A DNA stretch of 64,000 nucleotides from assembly GCF_001262495.1 (NCBI RefSeq), contig NZ_LGYE01000003.1:186001-250000 (forward strand), read 5' to 3'. This stretch comes from Microbacterium sp. GCS4. GTDB lineage: Bacteria > Actinomycetota > Actinomycetes > Actinomycetales > Microbacteriaceae. Position numbers and translations under genes: made by a program. A model generated the notes under the pieces. The model saw only the letters and a program-made list of their open reading frames with translations. It ran no database searches and was not told the origin of the DNA. The stretch's first letter is position 1. Each line of letters starts with the position of its first letter. Below are positions 1 to 8,500 of the stretch, piece after piece.

Positions 1-32
1 CCGTCATCCTCGGCGGACGACGCGTGCGCTAA
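1..32 (+). CDS. Possible 3' end of an upstream gene
   Basis: A forward frame open at the window edge gives the residues VILGGRRVR and then a TAA at 30-32. The next gene runs on the opposite strand and ends at 71, so a convergent gene end here is plausible. Only nine residues are visible, so neither product nor reality can be judged. Confidence 0.3.
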   Translation, partial: VILGGRRVR

Positions 33-70
33 TCGTCAGGCCTCACGCAGCGCCGGCCCGTCAGCGAAGA

Positions 71-859
71 TTACGTATCGCCGAGGAAGGCCGTGATGGC
101 CGACGCGGCACGAGCAGGGTGCTCGTTCTCCCACGCGTGCCCGCAGCCGGCAAGCACCAGTGCATCCGCCCGACGGATCTCGTCGACCATCGACAGGGCA
201 TCCACCATGGGCACCGCGGCGTCTTCACGTCCATGGATGACCAGCGCGCGGGCATCGATCTCGCCCAGTCGGCCGCGTGTATCGAACCCGCGCGTGGCAG
301 CGAAACGTCGCATCAACCGATCGCCATGATCCGCTCGTACAGGCGCCCCGTCCGTCGGCGTCGTGGAGGTCGCGGCAGGCACCAGGTGCGCGAGGGTGGC
401 CCTGGCGCGCGCCTCGTCGCCACGCTCGAGCGCGAGGAGCAGATCGGCGACAGGGCCAGCGGTGCGCTTGGCGCGGAACGGGGCCTGCGAGGTCGCGCCG
501 AGCACGAGCCCACCCAAGAGGTCTGCGTGACGGAGAGCGAAGGCCTGAGCCACCATCCCCCCGAATGATGTGCCCAGAACATGCGCGCGCGGATATCCGA
601 GCGCCTGGACAAGCGCAGCGAGATCATCGGCGAGATCATCGGTCGTGTACGTCGACGGTTCGAACTCGGTGTCACCACGATCTCGCTGATCGTACGTGAT
701 GACCGTGAACGCTGATCTCAGGTGCACCCGAAGCTCGTCGAACAGTTCCTGCCCGACCTGGAGCCCATGGAGGAGGAACAGCGGGGGCCCGGCACCATCG
801 ACACGGAACGCGGTGACTCCCGCGCCAGTTCGAATGACGGCTTCCCCAGCCCCCGCCAT
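71..859 (-). CDS. Alpha/beta hydrolase
   Basis: A 262-aa cytosolic alpha/beta hydrolase. The oxyanion motif LFLLHG lies near residue 30, the nucleophile elbow is GTSFGG, the acid is probably the Asp in HGREDAAVP, and the catalytic His is in the C-terminal GCGHAWENEHP. The ATG at 859 was chosen because it lies 5 nt after the stop of the upstream crotonase gene and the fold starts a few residues later; a longer open frame upstream is only the crotonase gene read in another frame. The tight spacing implies co-transcription. It may act on the ester or keto acid made by the crotonase, which is inference. The substrate is unknown. Confidence 0.85.
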   Translation of the reverse strand: MAGAGEAVIRTGAGVTAFRVDGAGPPLFLLHGLQVGQELFDELRVHLRSAFTVITYDQRDRGDTEFEPSTYTTDDLADDLAALVQALGYPRAHVLGTSFGGMVAQAFALRHADLLGGLVLGATSQAPFRAKRTAGPVADLLLALERGDEARARATLAHLVPAATSTTPTDGAPVRADHGDRLMRRFAATRGFDTRGRLGEIDARALVIHGREDAAVPMVDALSMVDEIRRADALVLAGCGHAWENEHPARAASAITAFLGDT

Positions 860-864
860 CCGGG

Positions 865-1719
865 TCACCAGATCTTGCGCTCGCGCGCGTCCGCGACCAG
901 CTCGGGGTCGGGGATGAGCGTCTTCGCCGCGACCGTGGCCAGCGACTGCTGCGAGAAGTGGAACCCGAAGTCCTCGGTCACGAGCTTGCGCCACGGCCGG
1001 TTCAGGATGTTGTGCGTCGACCACCGCGCGAACCGCGGCCGCTTCATGATGTCGCGGGCGAGCTGCCAGGCCTTGGGGAGCAGGTCTTCGCGGGGCAGCA
1101 CGTCGCTGACGAGACCATACTCCAGAGCTTTGCGGGCCGGGATGCTCGTTCCGCCATAGACGGCGTAGGCTGCCCGCTTGGTGCCCATCAAGTGCTGCAG
1201 GGCGAGAGCGAGCCCGTCGCCGGGCGAGGTGCCGACCATGAAATGCGGGTCCATGAAGTCCGCATCCTCGGCGGCGAGGGTCACGTCGCACATCAACGCG
1301 AACTCCGTGTGGATCCCCGGCCCGTTCACCACCGCGATGGTGGGGATGTCGATGTTGTTCACGAAGTTCTCGATCAGCTTCCACGCATCGATCGTCTGCT
1401 GGAAGATGTAGTCCGGAGTCTCGTCGACCAACGGCTTGGGCCACGTCTGACGGGGATCTCCGCGGAACCAGGCCTCACCGGTTCCCGTGATGATCAGAAC
1501 GTGGTTCTCGGGGTCGTTGCCGACGTCCTGCCACACCCGATTCCACGCGTTGTGCGCTGCCCAGTTGTGCACGTACTCGCCGCCTTCGGTGTGGAGGCGC
1601 AGTTCGAGGATGCCATCCTCTCGACGCATCTCGAAGAAATCGGCGTAGCGTTTCGAGTACTCCTCCAACGGTGTGGGCGCGACGTGACCGTCCCAACCGA
1701 AGCTCGCGGTGTCAACCAT
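865..1719 (-). CDS. Crotonase-family hydrolase, 6-oxocamphor hydrolase-like
   Basis: A 284-aa crotonase fold protein. From its N-terminal TPLEEYSKRY block through VNGP, DPHF and SPGDG it resembles 6-oxocamphor hydrolase (CamK/OCH of Rhodococcus), which cleaves the C-C bond of a cyclic beta-diketone by a retro-Claisen reaction, rather than ordinary enoyl-CoA hydratases. The three OCH catalytic residues I recall appear conserved: His in GIHTE, His in DPHF and Asp in PGDG. An AAGGGA ribosome site lies 6 nt before the ATG at 1719. It is followed at 5 nt by an alpha/beta hydrolase and preceded by a TetR regulator with a palindrome in the promoter region. A beta-diketone substrate is inferred from similarity; a CoA-ester substrate is the alternative. 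Confidence 0.8.
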   Translation of the reverse strand: MVDTASFGWDGHVAPTPLEEYSKRYADFFEMRREDGILELRLHTEGGEYVHNWAAHNAWNRVWQDVGNDPENHVLIITGTGEAWFRGDPRQTWPKPLVDETPDYIFQQTIDAWKLIENFVNNIDIPTIAVVNGPGIHTEFALMCDVTLAAEDADFMDPHFMVGTSPGDGLALALQHLMGTKRAAYAVYGGTSIPARKALEYGLVSDVLPREDLLPKAWQLARDIMKRPRFARWSTHNILNRPWRKLVTEDFGFHFSQQSLATVAAKTLIPDPELVADARERKIW

Positions 1720-1761
1720 GGTGAGTCCCTTCGTCGGAGCGAGCCAACCCCGCCCGTTAAT

Positions 1762-1776
1762 GAGACACTGTATCTC
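1762..1776. promoter_or_regulatory. Candidate TetR operator
   Basis: GAGACACTGTATCTC is a 15-bp palindrome with one mismatched pair. It lies 43 bp upstream of the crotonase start, between that gene and the TetR gene. The size and place suit a TetR-family operator that controls the crotonase-hydrolase pair; binding by this TetR is inferred. Confidence 0.5.
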
Positions 1777-1856
1777 GATAAGCCGGGAGCTGATCGGGTA
1801 ACTCGCAAATCGCTGGGAACCGACCCCTCCGACGAGCTTCGCGAAGATTCAGACGC

Positions 1857-2456
1857 TCAATCGACGTGATCGCGCCACAAACCGGCCACGACGAGTTCCA
1901 CGATCGCCTGCGCATCCTCAGGGAGGAAAGGGCGATCTCGGCGCAGGACGAACCACTGCACGGGGCCGATGAGCATCATATTGACAAAGGGGGCCTCCGC
2001 AGGAGGGAGCTGTCCAGCCTCTGTCGCCCGGTCGAGGCGTCGCTGCAGTTCGCCCGTGCGGCGATCCAGCAGTTCCACTCCCACATGGTGAAGCCCATCG
2101 TTCTCATCGGTGCGGCGCAGGAGGATCTGGAGCACCGCGCGACCGGCAGGCGTCATGGACGCCTCGGCGAAGGATTGCAGGAAGGTCGTGAGATCGCGGA
2201 CGATATCGCCGGTGTTCTCGATCTGCACAGTTGTCTCGGCGAAGTGTGTAAGTACGTCGCGGAAGAGATCGTCGCGGTTCGGCCACCGTCGATAGACCGT
2301 CGCGCGCCCGACCTGTGCGCGGGAAGCGAGTACTTCGTATTGCAGACCGTCGATACCGCTCTCGGCGACGATCTCGAGCGCCGCCGATCGCAACCGCTCC
2401 GTGACAAGTCGAGTGCGCCCTCCGGGGCGCCGCGCACGCAAGTCATCAACCATCAT
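1857..2456 (-). CDS. TetR/AcrR family transcriptional regulator
   Basis: A 199-aa one-component repressor. An N-terminal helix-turn-helix is visible (VLASRAQVGRATVYRRWPNRDDLF, the typical TetR recognition-helix pattern), followed by an all-helical ligand domain. The ATG at 2456 has an AAGGTGG ribosome site about 5 nt upstream; an upstream in-frame ATG at 2540 has none. It is divergent from the MFS pump gene and upstream of the crotonase gene on the same strand. Both flanks carry a 15-bp imperfect palindrome, so it probably represses both sides until the substrate binds. The inducer is unknown. Confidence 0.88.
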   Translation of the reverse strand: MMVDDLRARRPGGRTRLVTERLRSAALEIVAESGIDGLQYEVLASRAQVGRATVYRRWPNRDDLFRDVLTHFAETTVQIENTGDIVRDLTTFLQSFAEASMTPAGRAVLQILLRRTDENDGLHHVGVELLDRRTGELQRRLDRATEAGQLPPAEAPFVNMMLIGPVQWFVLRRDRPFLPEDAQAIVELVVAGLWRDHVD

Positions 2457-2635
2457 GAGGCCACCTTGTCTTCCGATGCCCCTCAGCGCAACCGCGAGCT
2501 GCAACCGCCGAGCGACATCAGCCGATGCTAGCCGTTTCATTCATCAGCGGCTCCTCGAGCAAAGATTCCTTCAACAACCAGGCTTCGTGCGACGGTTTCC
2601 TGCGTCGGCTGCCGGTGGCAACATCGCACTCCCAC

Positions 2636-2650
2636 AATGTCCAGAACATT
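2636..2650. promoter_or_regulatory. Candidate operator before the MFS gene
   Basis: AATGTCCAGAACATT is a 15-bp palindrome with one mismatched pair, located 37 bp before the MFS start in the TetR/MFS divergent region. It has the same length as the palindrome at 1762-1776 but a different sequence, so a shared regulator is uncertain. Confidence 0.3.
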
Positions 2651-2686
2651 CGCGACGCCCTGTCGCGCCTACTCCCGGAGCGAGCC

Positions 2687-4135
2687 ATGACACAGAATCC
2701 CGCCAGTGCGATACGCCTCAACGAACGAGAACACGATGGATGGAGCGGACGCCTCGTCTGGTGGGTCGCGATCCTCATCGTCGCGAACACCCTTGTCGAC
2801 ACCGTGATCGTTGCTCCCTTACTCGTGCTGCCGCAGATGGCCGAGTTCTTCGGCACGGATCAGAGCGCCTGGCTCAACGCGAGCGCCGTACTGGCGGGGG
2901 CGATGTGGGCACCACTCTTGGGCAAGAGCGCTGACATCTACGGCAAGCGTCGCATCCTCGTGCTCGCGCTGTTCGCCGGCGGTGTCGGCGCTCTCATCTG
3001 CCTCGTCGCCCCGAACATCGGGATCTTCCTGATCGGTCGTGTCATCCAGGGCACGGCGGTGGGCTCGGTCTTCATCACCGTCGTTTACATCCGACAAATG
3101 TTCCCCACCCGGGTCGGCATGACGTCCGTCGGTATCGTCACCTCCGGCTCGGCGATCCTGGGAATCGCATCGCCCTTCCTCTTCGAAGCGGTCGTCAGGG
3201 CATTCGACTTCCGCGCGGTGTTCGTCGTGTCCGCTGCCCTCGCGTTCGTCGCGGCGATCTCGGTGCGCGTGTTCCTGCCCGAGTCGCCCGTTCATGCTCG
3301 CAGTCGACTCGATGTGCTTGGCGCCATACTGCTCGGGTTGGGTCTCGCAGGTGTTCTGGCCTACATCAGCCTTGGGCCCACCGCAGGATGGACGAACGCC
3401 GGACTGGTGGTCATACTTCTGATCGGCGTCACACTTCTGACGGGATGGGTGTTCTCTGCACTGCGCACCCCACAGCCTGTGGTCGATCTGCGCCGGCTGA
3501 CGCGGCCGATGGTGGCGATGCTCCTGGTCGTCGTGCTCGGCACCGGAGCGTACCAAGCGCTGCTGCAGCTGATGGGCCTGATCGGACAGACGCCGCCCGA
3601 GGCCGGCCTCGGCTACGGTCTCGCCGGAGAATCGAGCTCACTCGGTCTCATGTTCGCGCTCCCCGCACTGGGCGCAGCGATCGGAGGAATCTTTGCCGGC
3701 TGGCTCGGCGCCCGCATCGGCCCTGCACGCACGCTCGTCGGCGGTGCCTTCATCGGCCTGGGATCGGGTTTCGGCCTCCTCCTGTCCACTGGGGCCTTCC
3801 TACCCGCGGCCATCTGCGCTGGCCTGCTCGGACTCACTGCCGGAGCGCTCGTCACCTCCGGCTTCAACCTCGCGACCACGCTCGTGCCGGAGGAGAGACA
3901 GGGGGTGGTCGCTTCGCTCGTGCAGGTGATGCTCGGCGTCGGTTCTGTTGTGATGAACATCGTCGGCGGGAGCATCCTGAGCGCTACCACGATTCCTGAC
4001 AGCTCAGGACCCTCGGCAGCCGGGGTGAACACGTACATCATTGTGATGCTCGGCGCGTTCGCTGTCGCAACCGCGATCGCCGTGGGGCTCTCGCGACACA
4101 TCCGCTGGACGCCCCGGACGGACAGCGCTCACTGA
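2687..4135 (+). CDS. MFS transporter, DHA2 drug/efflux type
   Basis: A 482-aa polytopic membrane protein with motif A after the second helix (GKSADIYGKRR) and a long run of hydrophobic segments consistent with the 14-helix EmrB/QacA (DHA2) family, which exports drugs or metabolites using the proton gradient. The ATG at 2687 has a GGAG site 8 nt upstream; the frame stays open to 2525 but that part does not look like coding sequence. It is divergent from a TetR gene, the usual arrangement for a substrate-induced pump. With the crotonase locus next to it, it may move the substrate or product; import cannot be excluded. Confidence 0.9.
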   Translation: MTQNPASAIRLNEREHDGWSGRLVWWVAILIVANTLVDTVIVAPLLVLPQMAEFFGTDQSAWLNASAVLAGAMWAPLLGKSADIYGKRRILVLALFAGGVGALICLVAPNIGIFLIGRVIQGTAVGSVFITVVYIRQMFPTRVGMTSVGIVTSGSAILGIASPFLFEAVVRAFDFRAVFVVSAALAFVAAISVRVFLPESPVHARSRLDVLGAILLGLGLAGVLAYISLGPTAGWTNAGLVVILLIGVTLLTGWVFSALRTPQPVVDLRRLTRPMVAMLLVVVLGTGAYQALLQLMGLIGQTPPEAGLGYGLAGESSSLGLMFALPALGAAIGGIFAGWLGARIGPARTLVGGAFIGLGSGFGLLLSTGAFLPAAICAGLLGLTAGALVTSGFNLATTLVPEERQGVVASLVQVMLGVGSVVMNIVGGSILSATTIPDSSGPSAAGVNTYIIVMLGAFAVATAIAVGLSRHIRWTPRTDSAH

Positions 4136-4151
4136 GTCCAGCACCCGCATT

Positions 4152-4184
4152 CCGGTCCTCGTCGCCGAAGGGGGCGAGGACCGG
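4152..4184. terminator. Hairpin terminator between convergent genes
   Basis: CCGGTCCTCG pairs perfectly with CGAGGACCGG around a short inner loop. It lies 17 bp after the MFS stop and 31 bp before the stop of the opposing membrane-protein gene, so it probably serves both. No long T-run follows, as is usual in GC-rich actinobacteria. Confidence 0.7.
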
Positions 4185-4215
4185 GAGCGATGCTCCTGTC
4201 AGGGATCTCACGCAC

Positions 4216-4800
4216 CTAGTGCGTAAGCAGCACCTTCACGATGCCTATTGCTAGAGCGACAAAAGCCAGAGCCACGCCAGCCCAGAGAGCCCTCAGCGTG
4301 AGAGCCACACCGCTGAACCGCTGCATGAACAGTCCGACGAACCCGATGCGTGCAGCGAGGATGAGGATCGCGGATGTCTGCACCCATAGAGGTGGCACCC
4401 ATCCCAGCCATGCCACAAGGTAAAGCGCGGCTGGGATCAGTGCTGCCGTCGCGATGGGGCGGGCCGTCACGAGTACCTCGCGCACGACCTCGCGAGTCGC
4501 CGGATGCTCTGGTTCGTCGACACTCTGCCCGATACCGTGCGAGACGACGTGTGCGAGTACGTGAGCAAGGAATGTCAGAAATCCGGTGGCCAGCACCGCA
4601 CCCACTGCTGACCCATGACGGATCTGCTCGGGATCCACCGCGATGGCGGCGCTCAAAACGGTGATGTTCCCATACACGTAAGACGAGAGCCATTCACGCG
4701 CCCGCCCTACCGGGATATTTGTTCGTTGGTGACGATCTCGGCGATGCGTGCGGTCTCGACCGTGGCTATCTTTCTGCCTGTCGCGAGGACGGAATCGCAT
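4216..4800 (-). CDS. Membrane protein of unknown function
   Basis: A 194-aa frame with about four hydrophobic segments and the block REWLSSYVYGNITVLSAAI at the start of the first one, typical of an uncharacterised actinobacterial integral membrane family. The ATG at 4800 has an AGGAA site 8 nt upstream. The first 38 residues are very Arg-rich and look out of frame; reading the same bases one position on gives a more protein-like stretch (DSVLATGRKIATVETARIAE) ending at a TAG just before the conserved part. Either a frameshift or a shorter gene from a later start is possible. It lies 57 bp after the response regulator, perhaps in the same operon. Confidence 0.65.
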   Translation of the reverse strand: MRFRPRDRQKDSHGRDRTHRRDRHQRTNIPVGRAREWLSSYVYGNITVLSAAIAVDPEQIRHGSAVGAVLATGFLTFLAHVLAHVVSHGIGQSVDEPEHPATREVVREVLVTARPIATAALIPAALYLVAWLGWVPPLWVQTSAILILAARIGFVGLFMQRFSGVALTLRALWAGVALAFVALAIGIVKVLLTH

Positions 4801-4857
4801 GTGGATGGTTCCTTTCTGGGACGGGTCACATACTCGCGGCGGAGACGAGGATGCGAG

Positions 4858-5529
4858 CTAGTGCTTAGCGGAGCCAGGTGCGATCCCCGCGTGAAACGCC
4901 AGAATCACCGCTTGGACGCGATCGCGGGCGCCGATCTTGTTGAAAATCCGCCCTACGTTGCTCTTCACGGTCGATTCCGCGAGGTGCAGCGTCGCAGCGA
5001 TCTCGGAGTTCGTAGCTCCGCGCGCGATCTCGACGAAGATCTCATGCTCACGGGCGCTCAGCCGCGTAGTGGCGGCTCTTGCTGAAAAGTTCTGTGGCTC
5101 CTGTTGGGATAGCCCACCCGCCAAGCGCGAGAGCAGGCGCCTTGTCGCGCTCGGCGCGATCACGGCATCACCTGCCGCTATGGAGCGGATGGCCGAAAGG
5201 ATATCGCCAGGCTCCGAGTCTTTCGTCAGGAATCCGCTCGCTCCGGCTTCCAGTCCCTCGATCACATACTCGTCGAGGTCGAAGGTCGTCAGGAGAAGCA
5301 CCCGGGCCTCGGGAACATCCGCGACGATCTGTCTGGTCGCCTCGATCCCATCCATACCGGGCATCCGTACGTCCATGACGACGATGTCGGGGCGCAGACG
5401 GAGCGCTTGGCGGACCGCATCCGCACCATCCACCGCCTCCCCCACGACCTCGAGCCCGTCTTGCCCGGCGAGGAACATCCGCATGCCCATCCGGTGCAGC
5501 GCTTGGTCATCAACGAGAAGCACTTTCAT
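4858..5529 (-). CDS. Response regulator, NarL/LuxR family
   Basis: A 223-aa two-component regulator. The receiver domain has the acidic pair DD near residue 8 and the phospho-acceptor Asp at about residue 53 (VVMDVRMPG), with Thr in LLLTTFD and Lys in LTKDS. The C-terminal LuxR helix-turn-helix has RLSAREHEIF and the recognition segment around NSEIAATLHLAESTVKSNV. The ATG at 5529 has GGGAGG 8 nt upstream; a GTG at 5538 is less likely. It overlaps the 3' end of the kinase gene by 20 nt. It is expected to be phosphorylated by that kinase and to control the adjacent ABC transporter operon. Confidence 0.93.
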   Translation of the reverse strand: MKVLLVDDQALHRMGMRMFLAGQDGLEVVGEAVDGADAVRQALRLRPDIVVMDVRMPGMDGIEATRQIVADVPEARVLLLTTFDLDEYVIEGLEAGASGFLTKDSEPGDILSAIRSIAAGDAVIAPSATRRLLSRLAGGLSQQEPQNFSARAATTRLSAREHEIFVEIARGATNSEIAATLHLAESTVKSNVGRIFNKIGARDRVQAVILAFHAGIAPGSAKH

Positions 5530-6688
5530 CGAATCCACCTCCCTGGTTCGGGATCACCGCTTCGACCAGCCAGCCGGCGGCGGTCGCACCTGCGTGGAAT
5601 ACACCCCCGAGCGCGTCGACACGTTCCCTCATACCGACGAGACCATGGCCATCGGTCGACACCCTGGGGTGCCCTGCGCCAGGCACGGCGCCGCGGTCCG
5701 CGATTGATACAACCACTTCTTGGGTGCTGACGACGACGCGCACCGTGACGGCGGTGCCTTCTCCGCCGTGACGCAGCGAGTTCGTGAGCGCCTCTTGGAT
5801 GATGCGGTACACCGCTAACTGGTGAGCTCGCGGCAACCCATGGAGGTCGCCGCGACGTTCGTCATCGATGTGGAGACCTGCGCTTCGCACCGTGTCGATC
5901 AAGGCGCTCAGGCGAGAGAGGTCCGGCTGAGGCGACAGTGGGGCGGGAGCATCACCATCGCCTGAGCGCAGAAGGCGAAGGACTTGCCGTAGTTGACCGA
6001 CTGATGCCCGGCTCACCTGGCCTATGGCGGCGAAGGCGCGTTCCGCTTCGTCTGGCGACGACCGCAAGACGTTCTGTCCACCCGCGGCCAAAGACGCGAT
6101 GACAGAGAGGTCATGCCCGATGAGGTCGTGCATCTCGCGTGAGATCCGCGACCGTTCTTCTGCCGCGGCTTCTCGCGCGACGTCAGCGCGGCGCCGCTGC
6201 TGCGCCTCCCGGGTACTGCGTAACTGCCTTCCCGCCAGGAGCGCGGCCGCGCTCATCGCGACAACTGGCAGCATCGCCGCGCCCCGTTCGCCGAGCGCGA
6301 GCGTCCCGGGCGAGGCTGCGCCCGCGAACGCGACGAGAGCCAAGATACCGATCAGCGCCGCGCTGGCCGCGAGCGCGCCCGACCGCCTCAGCCCTACGTG
6401 GTACAGGAGGACCCAGATCGCGAGGTAACCCCAGGGCGAAGGCTCCCCGATGAGTGCACTCGCCACGCCGCCCATGGTGAGCGCGGCGGTTGCCACGACG
6501 AGGGCGGCGAACGGAGCCCGGCGACGAAAGGCGACAGCGACGCAGGCGGCGAACAGGAACGGCGCCCCGACGGGTGACAGGCCCGCCGAGGCGCTCGTGC
6601 ATGCGAGGGCGATCAGGATGGTGAGCGCAGCGTCCCAAACCAGAGGATGGGCAGTGTCGAAGGCACGTAGTCCCTCTTGTCGTGTCAC
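5510..6688 (-). CDS. Sensor histidine kinase, DesK/NarX type
   Basis: A 392-aa membrane sensor. The N-terminal half has several hydrophobic segments; the C-terminal half has a HisKA_3 dimerisation domain with the phospho-acceptor His in REMHDLIGHDLSV and a HATPase domain with the N-box QEALTNSLRHG and a G-box in DGHGLVGMRERV. The GTG at 6688 has GGAGG at 6 nt; a GTG at 6694 abuts the same site and is unlikely. It lies 13 nt after the ABC permease and overlaps the regulator gene. Intramembrane-type sensors of this sort next to an ABC exporter often sense the drug or envelope stress that the exporter relieves; here that is inference. Confidence 0.92.
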   Translation of the reverse strand: MTRQEGLRAFDTAHPLVWDAALTILIALACTSASAGLSPVGAPFLFAACVAVAFRRRAPFAALVVATAALTMGGVASALIGEPSPWGYLAIWVLLYHVGLRRSGALAASAALIGILALVAFAGAASPGTLALGERGAAMLPVVAMSAAALLAGRQLRSTREAQQRRRADVAREAAAEERSRISREMHDLIGHDLSVIASLAAGGQNVLRSSPDEAERAFAAIGQVSRASVGQLRQVLRLLRSGDGDAPAPLSPQPDLSRLSALIDTVRSAGLHIDDERRGDLHGLPRAHQLAVYRIIQEALTNSLRHGGEGTAVTVRVVVSTQEVVVSIADRGAVPGAGHPRVSTDGHGLVGMRERVDALGGVFHAGATAAGWLVEAVIPNQGGGFDESASR

Positions 6689-6701
6689 GCTCACCCTCCG
6701 C

Positions 6702-7514
6702 TTAGCCGTCGAACTTCTTCAGACGCCACCATGCCAGACCGCCGAGGGCAGTCAACCATGCCAAGAGGATGATGATCGCCGTAGCGGCCCCGTATGGTTC
6801 CGTGCTCATCCCACCGGATCGCATGATGTTGATCGCTGCAAGCGGCATGTAGTCGGTGATGCTGGACAGGGGCTCGGGAAGGAACGCCGGCAGGATTTGG
6901 GGTCCCATTTGGAACAGGCCGAAGTACAGGCAGATCGCTCCCGCAGCGTTGCGCAGCAGCCACCCCAGCAGCACGCCGAACAGGGCCCCGTACGGCAACA
7001 TGAGCGTGCCGCCAAGCACTCCCCACCACATCTCCGGAGCGAAGAGGGACATCCCCACGGCCGATGGAACCGTCCCCATCGCCTGGAGCAGCAGATAGAG
7101 GAGGACGGTGGTGGCGAAGGCGAGGATCGTGGAGATCCCGGTGACGACTGCGACTTTCGCAAGCATCACCCCTGTGCGGCGAGGCGCGGCGGTCAGACTC
7201 GTGCGGATTGAACCGCTTGCATACTCGGTGGTAACGTTGAGTACGCCATAAACCACGAGGACAAGCATTCCTACCGGATAGATGCCTGTCCAGCCGAACG
7301 GGATGTGTCCTGCGTCGGCACCTCCGAGCGTCGTGCCGTCGATGATCATGTAGGAACAGAGCCCGATCGTCAGCGCGAAGGCGGCCGCCAACGTCACCCA
7401 GAGCGATCGAGCTGTCCACAGCTTGCGCCATTCCGACCGCAGCAGTCCGACGCCGGTTATGCGCTCGCGGTCACGCGATGCGGAGAAGGTCGGGACGGTG
7501 ACTGCGGTCATCAT
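6702..7514 (-). CDS. ABC transporter permease (ABC-2 type)
   Basis: A 270-aa integral membrane protein with about six hydrophobic segments and the ABC-2 layout (N-terminal LLRSEWRKLWTARSLW, then alternating helices), the permease half of DrrAB/NodIJ-like exporters. Its ATG overlaps the TGA of the ATPase gene by 4 nt, so the two are translationally coupled. The two-component system follows in the same operon. The substrate is unknown; antibiotic or peptide export or self-protection is the usual role of such a set. Confidence 0.9.
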   Translation of the reverse strand: MMTAVTVPTFSASRDRERITGVGLLRSEWRKLWTARSLWVTLAAAFALTIGLCSYMIIDGTTLGGADAGHIPFGWTGIYPVGMLVLVVYGVLNVTTEYASGSIRTSLTAAPRRTGVMLAKVAVVTGISTILAFATTVLLYLLLQAMGTVPSAVGMSLFAPEMWWGVLGGTLMLPYGALFGVLLGWLLRNAAGAICLYFGLFQMGPQILPAFLPEPLSSITDYMPLAAINIMRSGGMSTEPYGAATAIIILLAWLTALGGLAWWRLKKFDG

Positions 7515-8428
7515 GCTGCGGACTCCCCCTGGGACGAGTACTCGACCGCGTTTCGGGTGATCTGCATGAAGGCCTCCTCGAGTGACGCCCTTTCTGCGGA
7601 GAGGGCGTAAAGCGTGGCTCCCTGACCTGCCGCGATGTGGCCGACTTCTCGAGCTGTGAAGCCGCTGATGAAAAGGGTGTCCTCGCCTGATCGTCGAACC
7701 TCGACCCCGGATCGCTGGATCACATCAGCGAGACGCGACGCATCAGGACTCACGACGCGTGTGGTCTGCGGCGCCACCGACTCGATGACATCTTCGACGG
7801 TCCCCGCCGCGAGCAGGCGCCCTTGGCCGATCACGACGAGGTCCTTCGCGATCAGGGAGAGCTCGCTCATCAGATGTGAGGAAAGAAAAACGGTTCGCCC
7901 CTCAGCGGCAAGACGCACCAGGAGATGACGAAGCCAGAGCACCCCATCAGGATCGAGGCCGTTCACTGGTTCGTCGAGCACGAGAGCGGTGGGGTCCCCC
8001 AGAAGGGCTGTGGCGATGCCGAGCCGTTGGCTCATGCCCAGCGAGAACCCACCTGCTCGTTTGTCTGCGACTGCTCCGAGGCCCACCATCTCGAGGACTT
8101 CGATCGCCCTTGCGCGAGCGATATTATGTGTCTCGGCGACGACGAGAAGATGGTTGAGGGCGGTGCGCCCGGGATTCACCGCCCTCGCGTCGAGCATCAC
8201 GCCAAGGTGCCGAATCGGGTCGCGAAGGTCCTGATATCGGCGTCCGCCGACGGTGATGCGACCATCTGTGGGTCGGTCGAGACCGACGAGCATGCGCATG
8301 GTGGTGGATTTGCCGGCGCCGTTGGGCCCGAGGAAGCCCGTGACGACGCCCGGGCGAACGGTGAAGGTGAGGTTATCGACGACAGTCTTGTCGCCGTACC
8401 TTTTGGTGAGGTGGTGACTGGTGATCAT
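7511..8428 (-). CDS. ABC transporter ATP-binding protein
   Basis: A 305-aa ATPase of the DrrA/CcmA type. Walker A is GPNGAGKST, the signature is FSLGMSQRLG (a variant of LSGGQ), Walker B is TALVLDEPVNGLD, and the switch His is in LSSHLMSE. The C-terminal ~80 residues form the small extra domain common in ABC-2 ATPases. The start at 8428 begins directly with the ATPase fold (MITSHHLTKRYG) and has AGGATTG upstream; an ATG at 8464 is possible, and a longer open frame is not supported. It is the first gene of a five-gene minus-strand set. Confidence 0.92.
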   Translation of the reverse strand: MITSHHLTKRYGDKTVVDNLTFTVRPGVVTGFLGPNGAGKSTTMRMLVGLDRPTDGRITVGGRRYQDLRDPIRHLGVMLDARAVNPGRTALNHLLVVAETHNIARARAIEVLEMVGLGAVADKRAGGFSLGMSQRLGIATALLGDPTALVLDEPVNGLDPDGVLWLRHLLVRLAAEGRTVFLSSHLMSELSLIAKDLVVIGQGRLLAAGTVEDVIESVAPQTTRVVSPDASRLADVIQRSGVEVRRSGEDTLFISGFTAREVGHIAAGQGATLYALSAERASLEEAFMQITRNAVEYSSQGESAA

Positions 8429-8469
8429 GTCATCAATCCTGTTGTCTGTCTCTTCGCTCGACATCTCAC

Positions 8470-8500
8470 TGCGGTACCGCACACTACCTCCCGTGGTACC
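8470..8500. promoter_or_regulatory. Paired GGTACC palindromes upstream of the ABC operon
   Basis: TGCGGTACCGCA (8470-8481) is a perfect 12-bp palindrome. A second GGTACC at 8495-8500 is 22 bp away, about two helical turns, on the same DNA face. They lie 40-70 bp upstream of the ABC ATPase start and are good candidates for binding by the LuxR-type regulator encoded in the operon. Binding is inferred. Confidence 0.45.
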
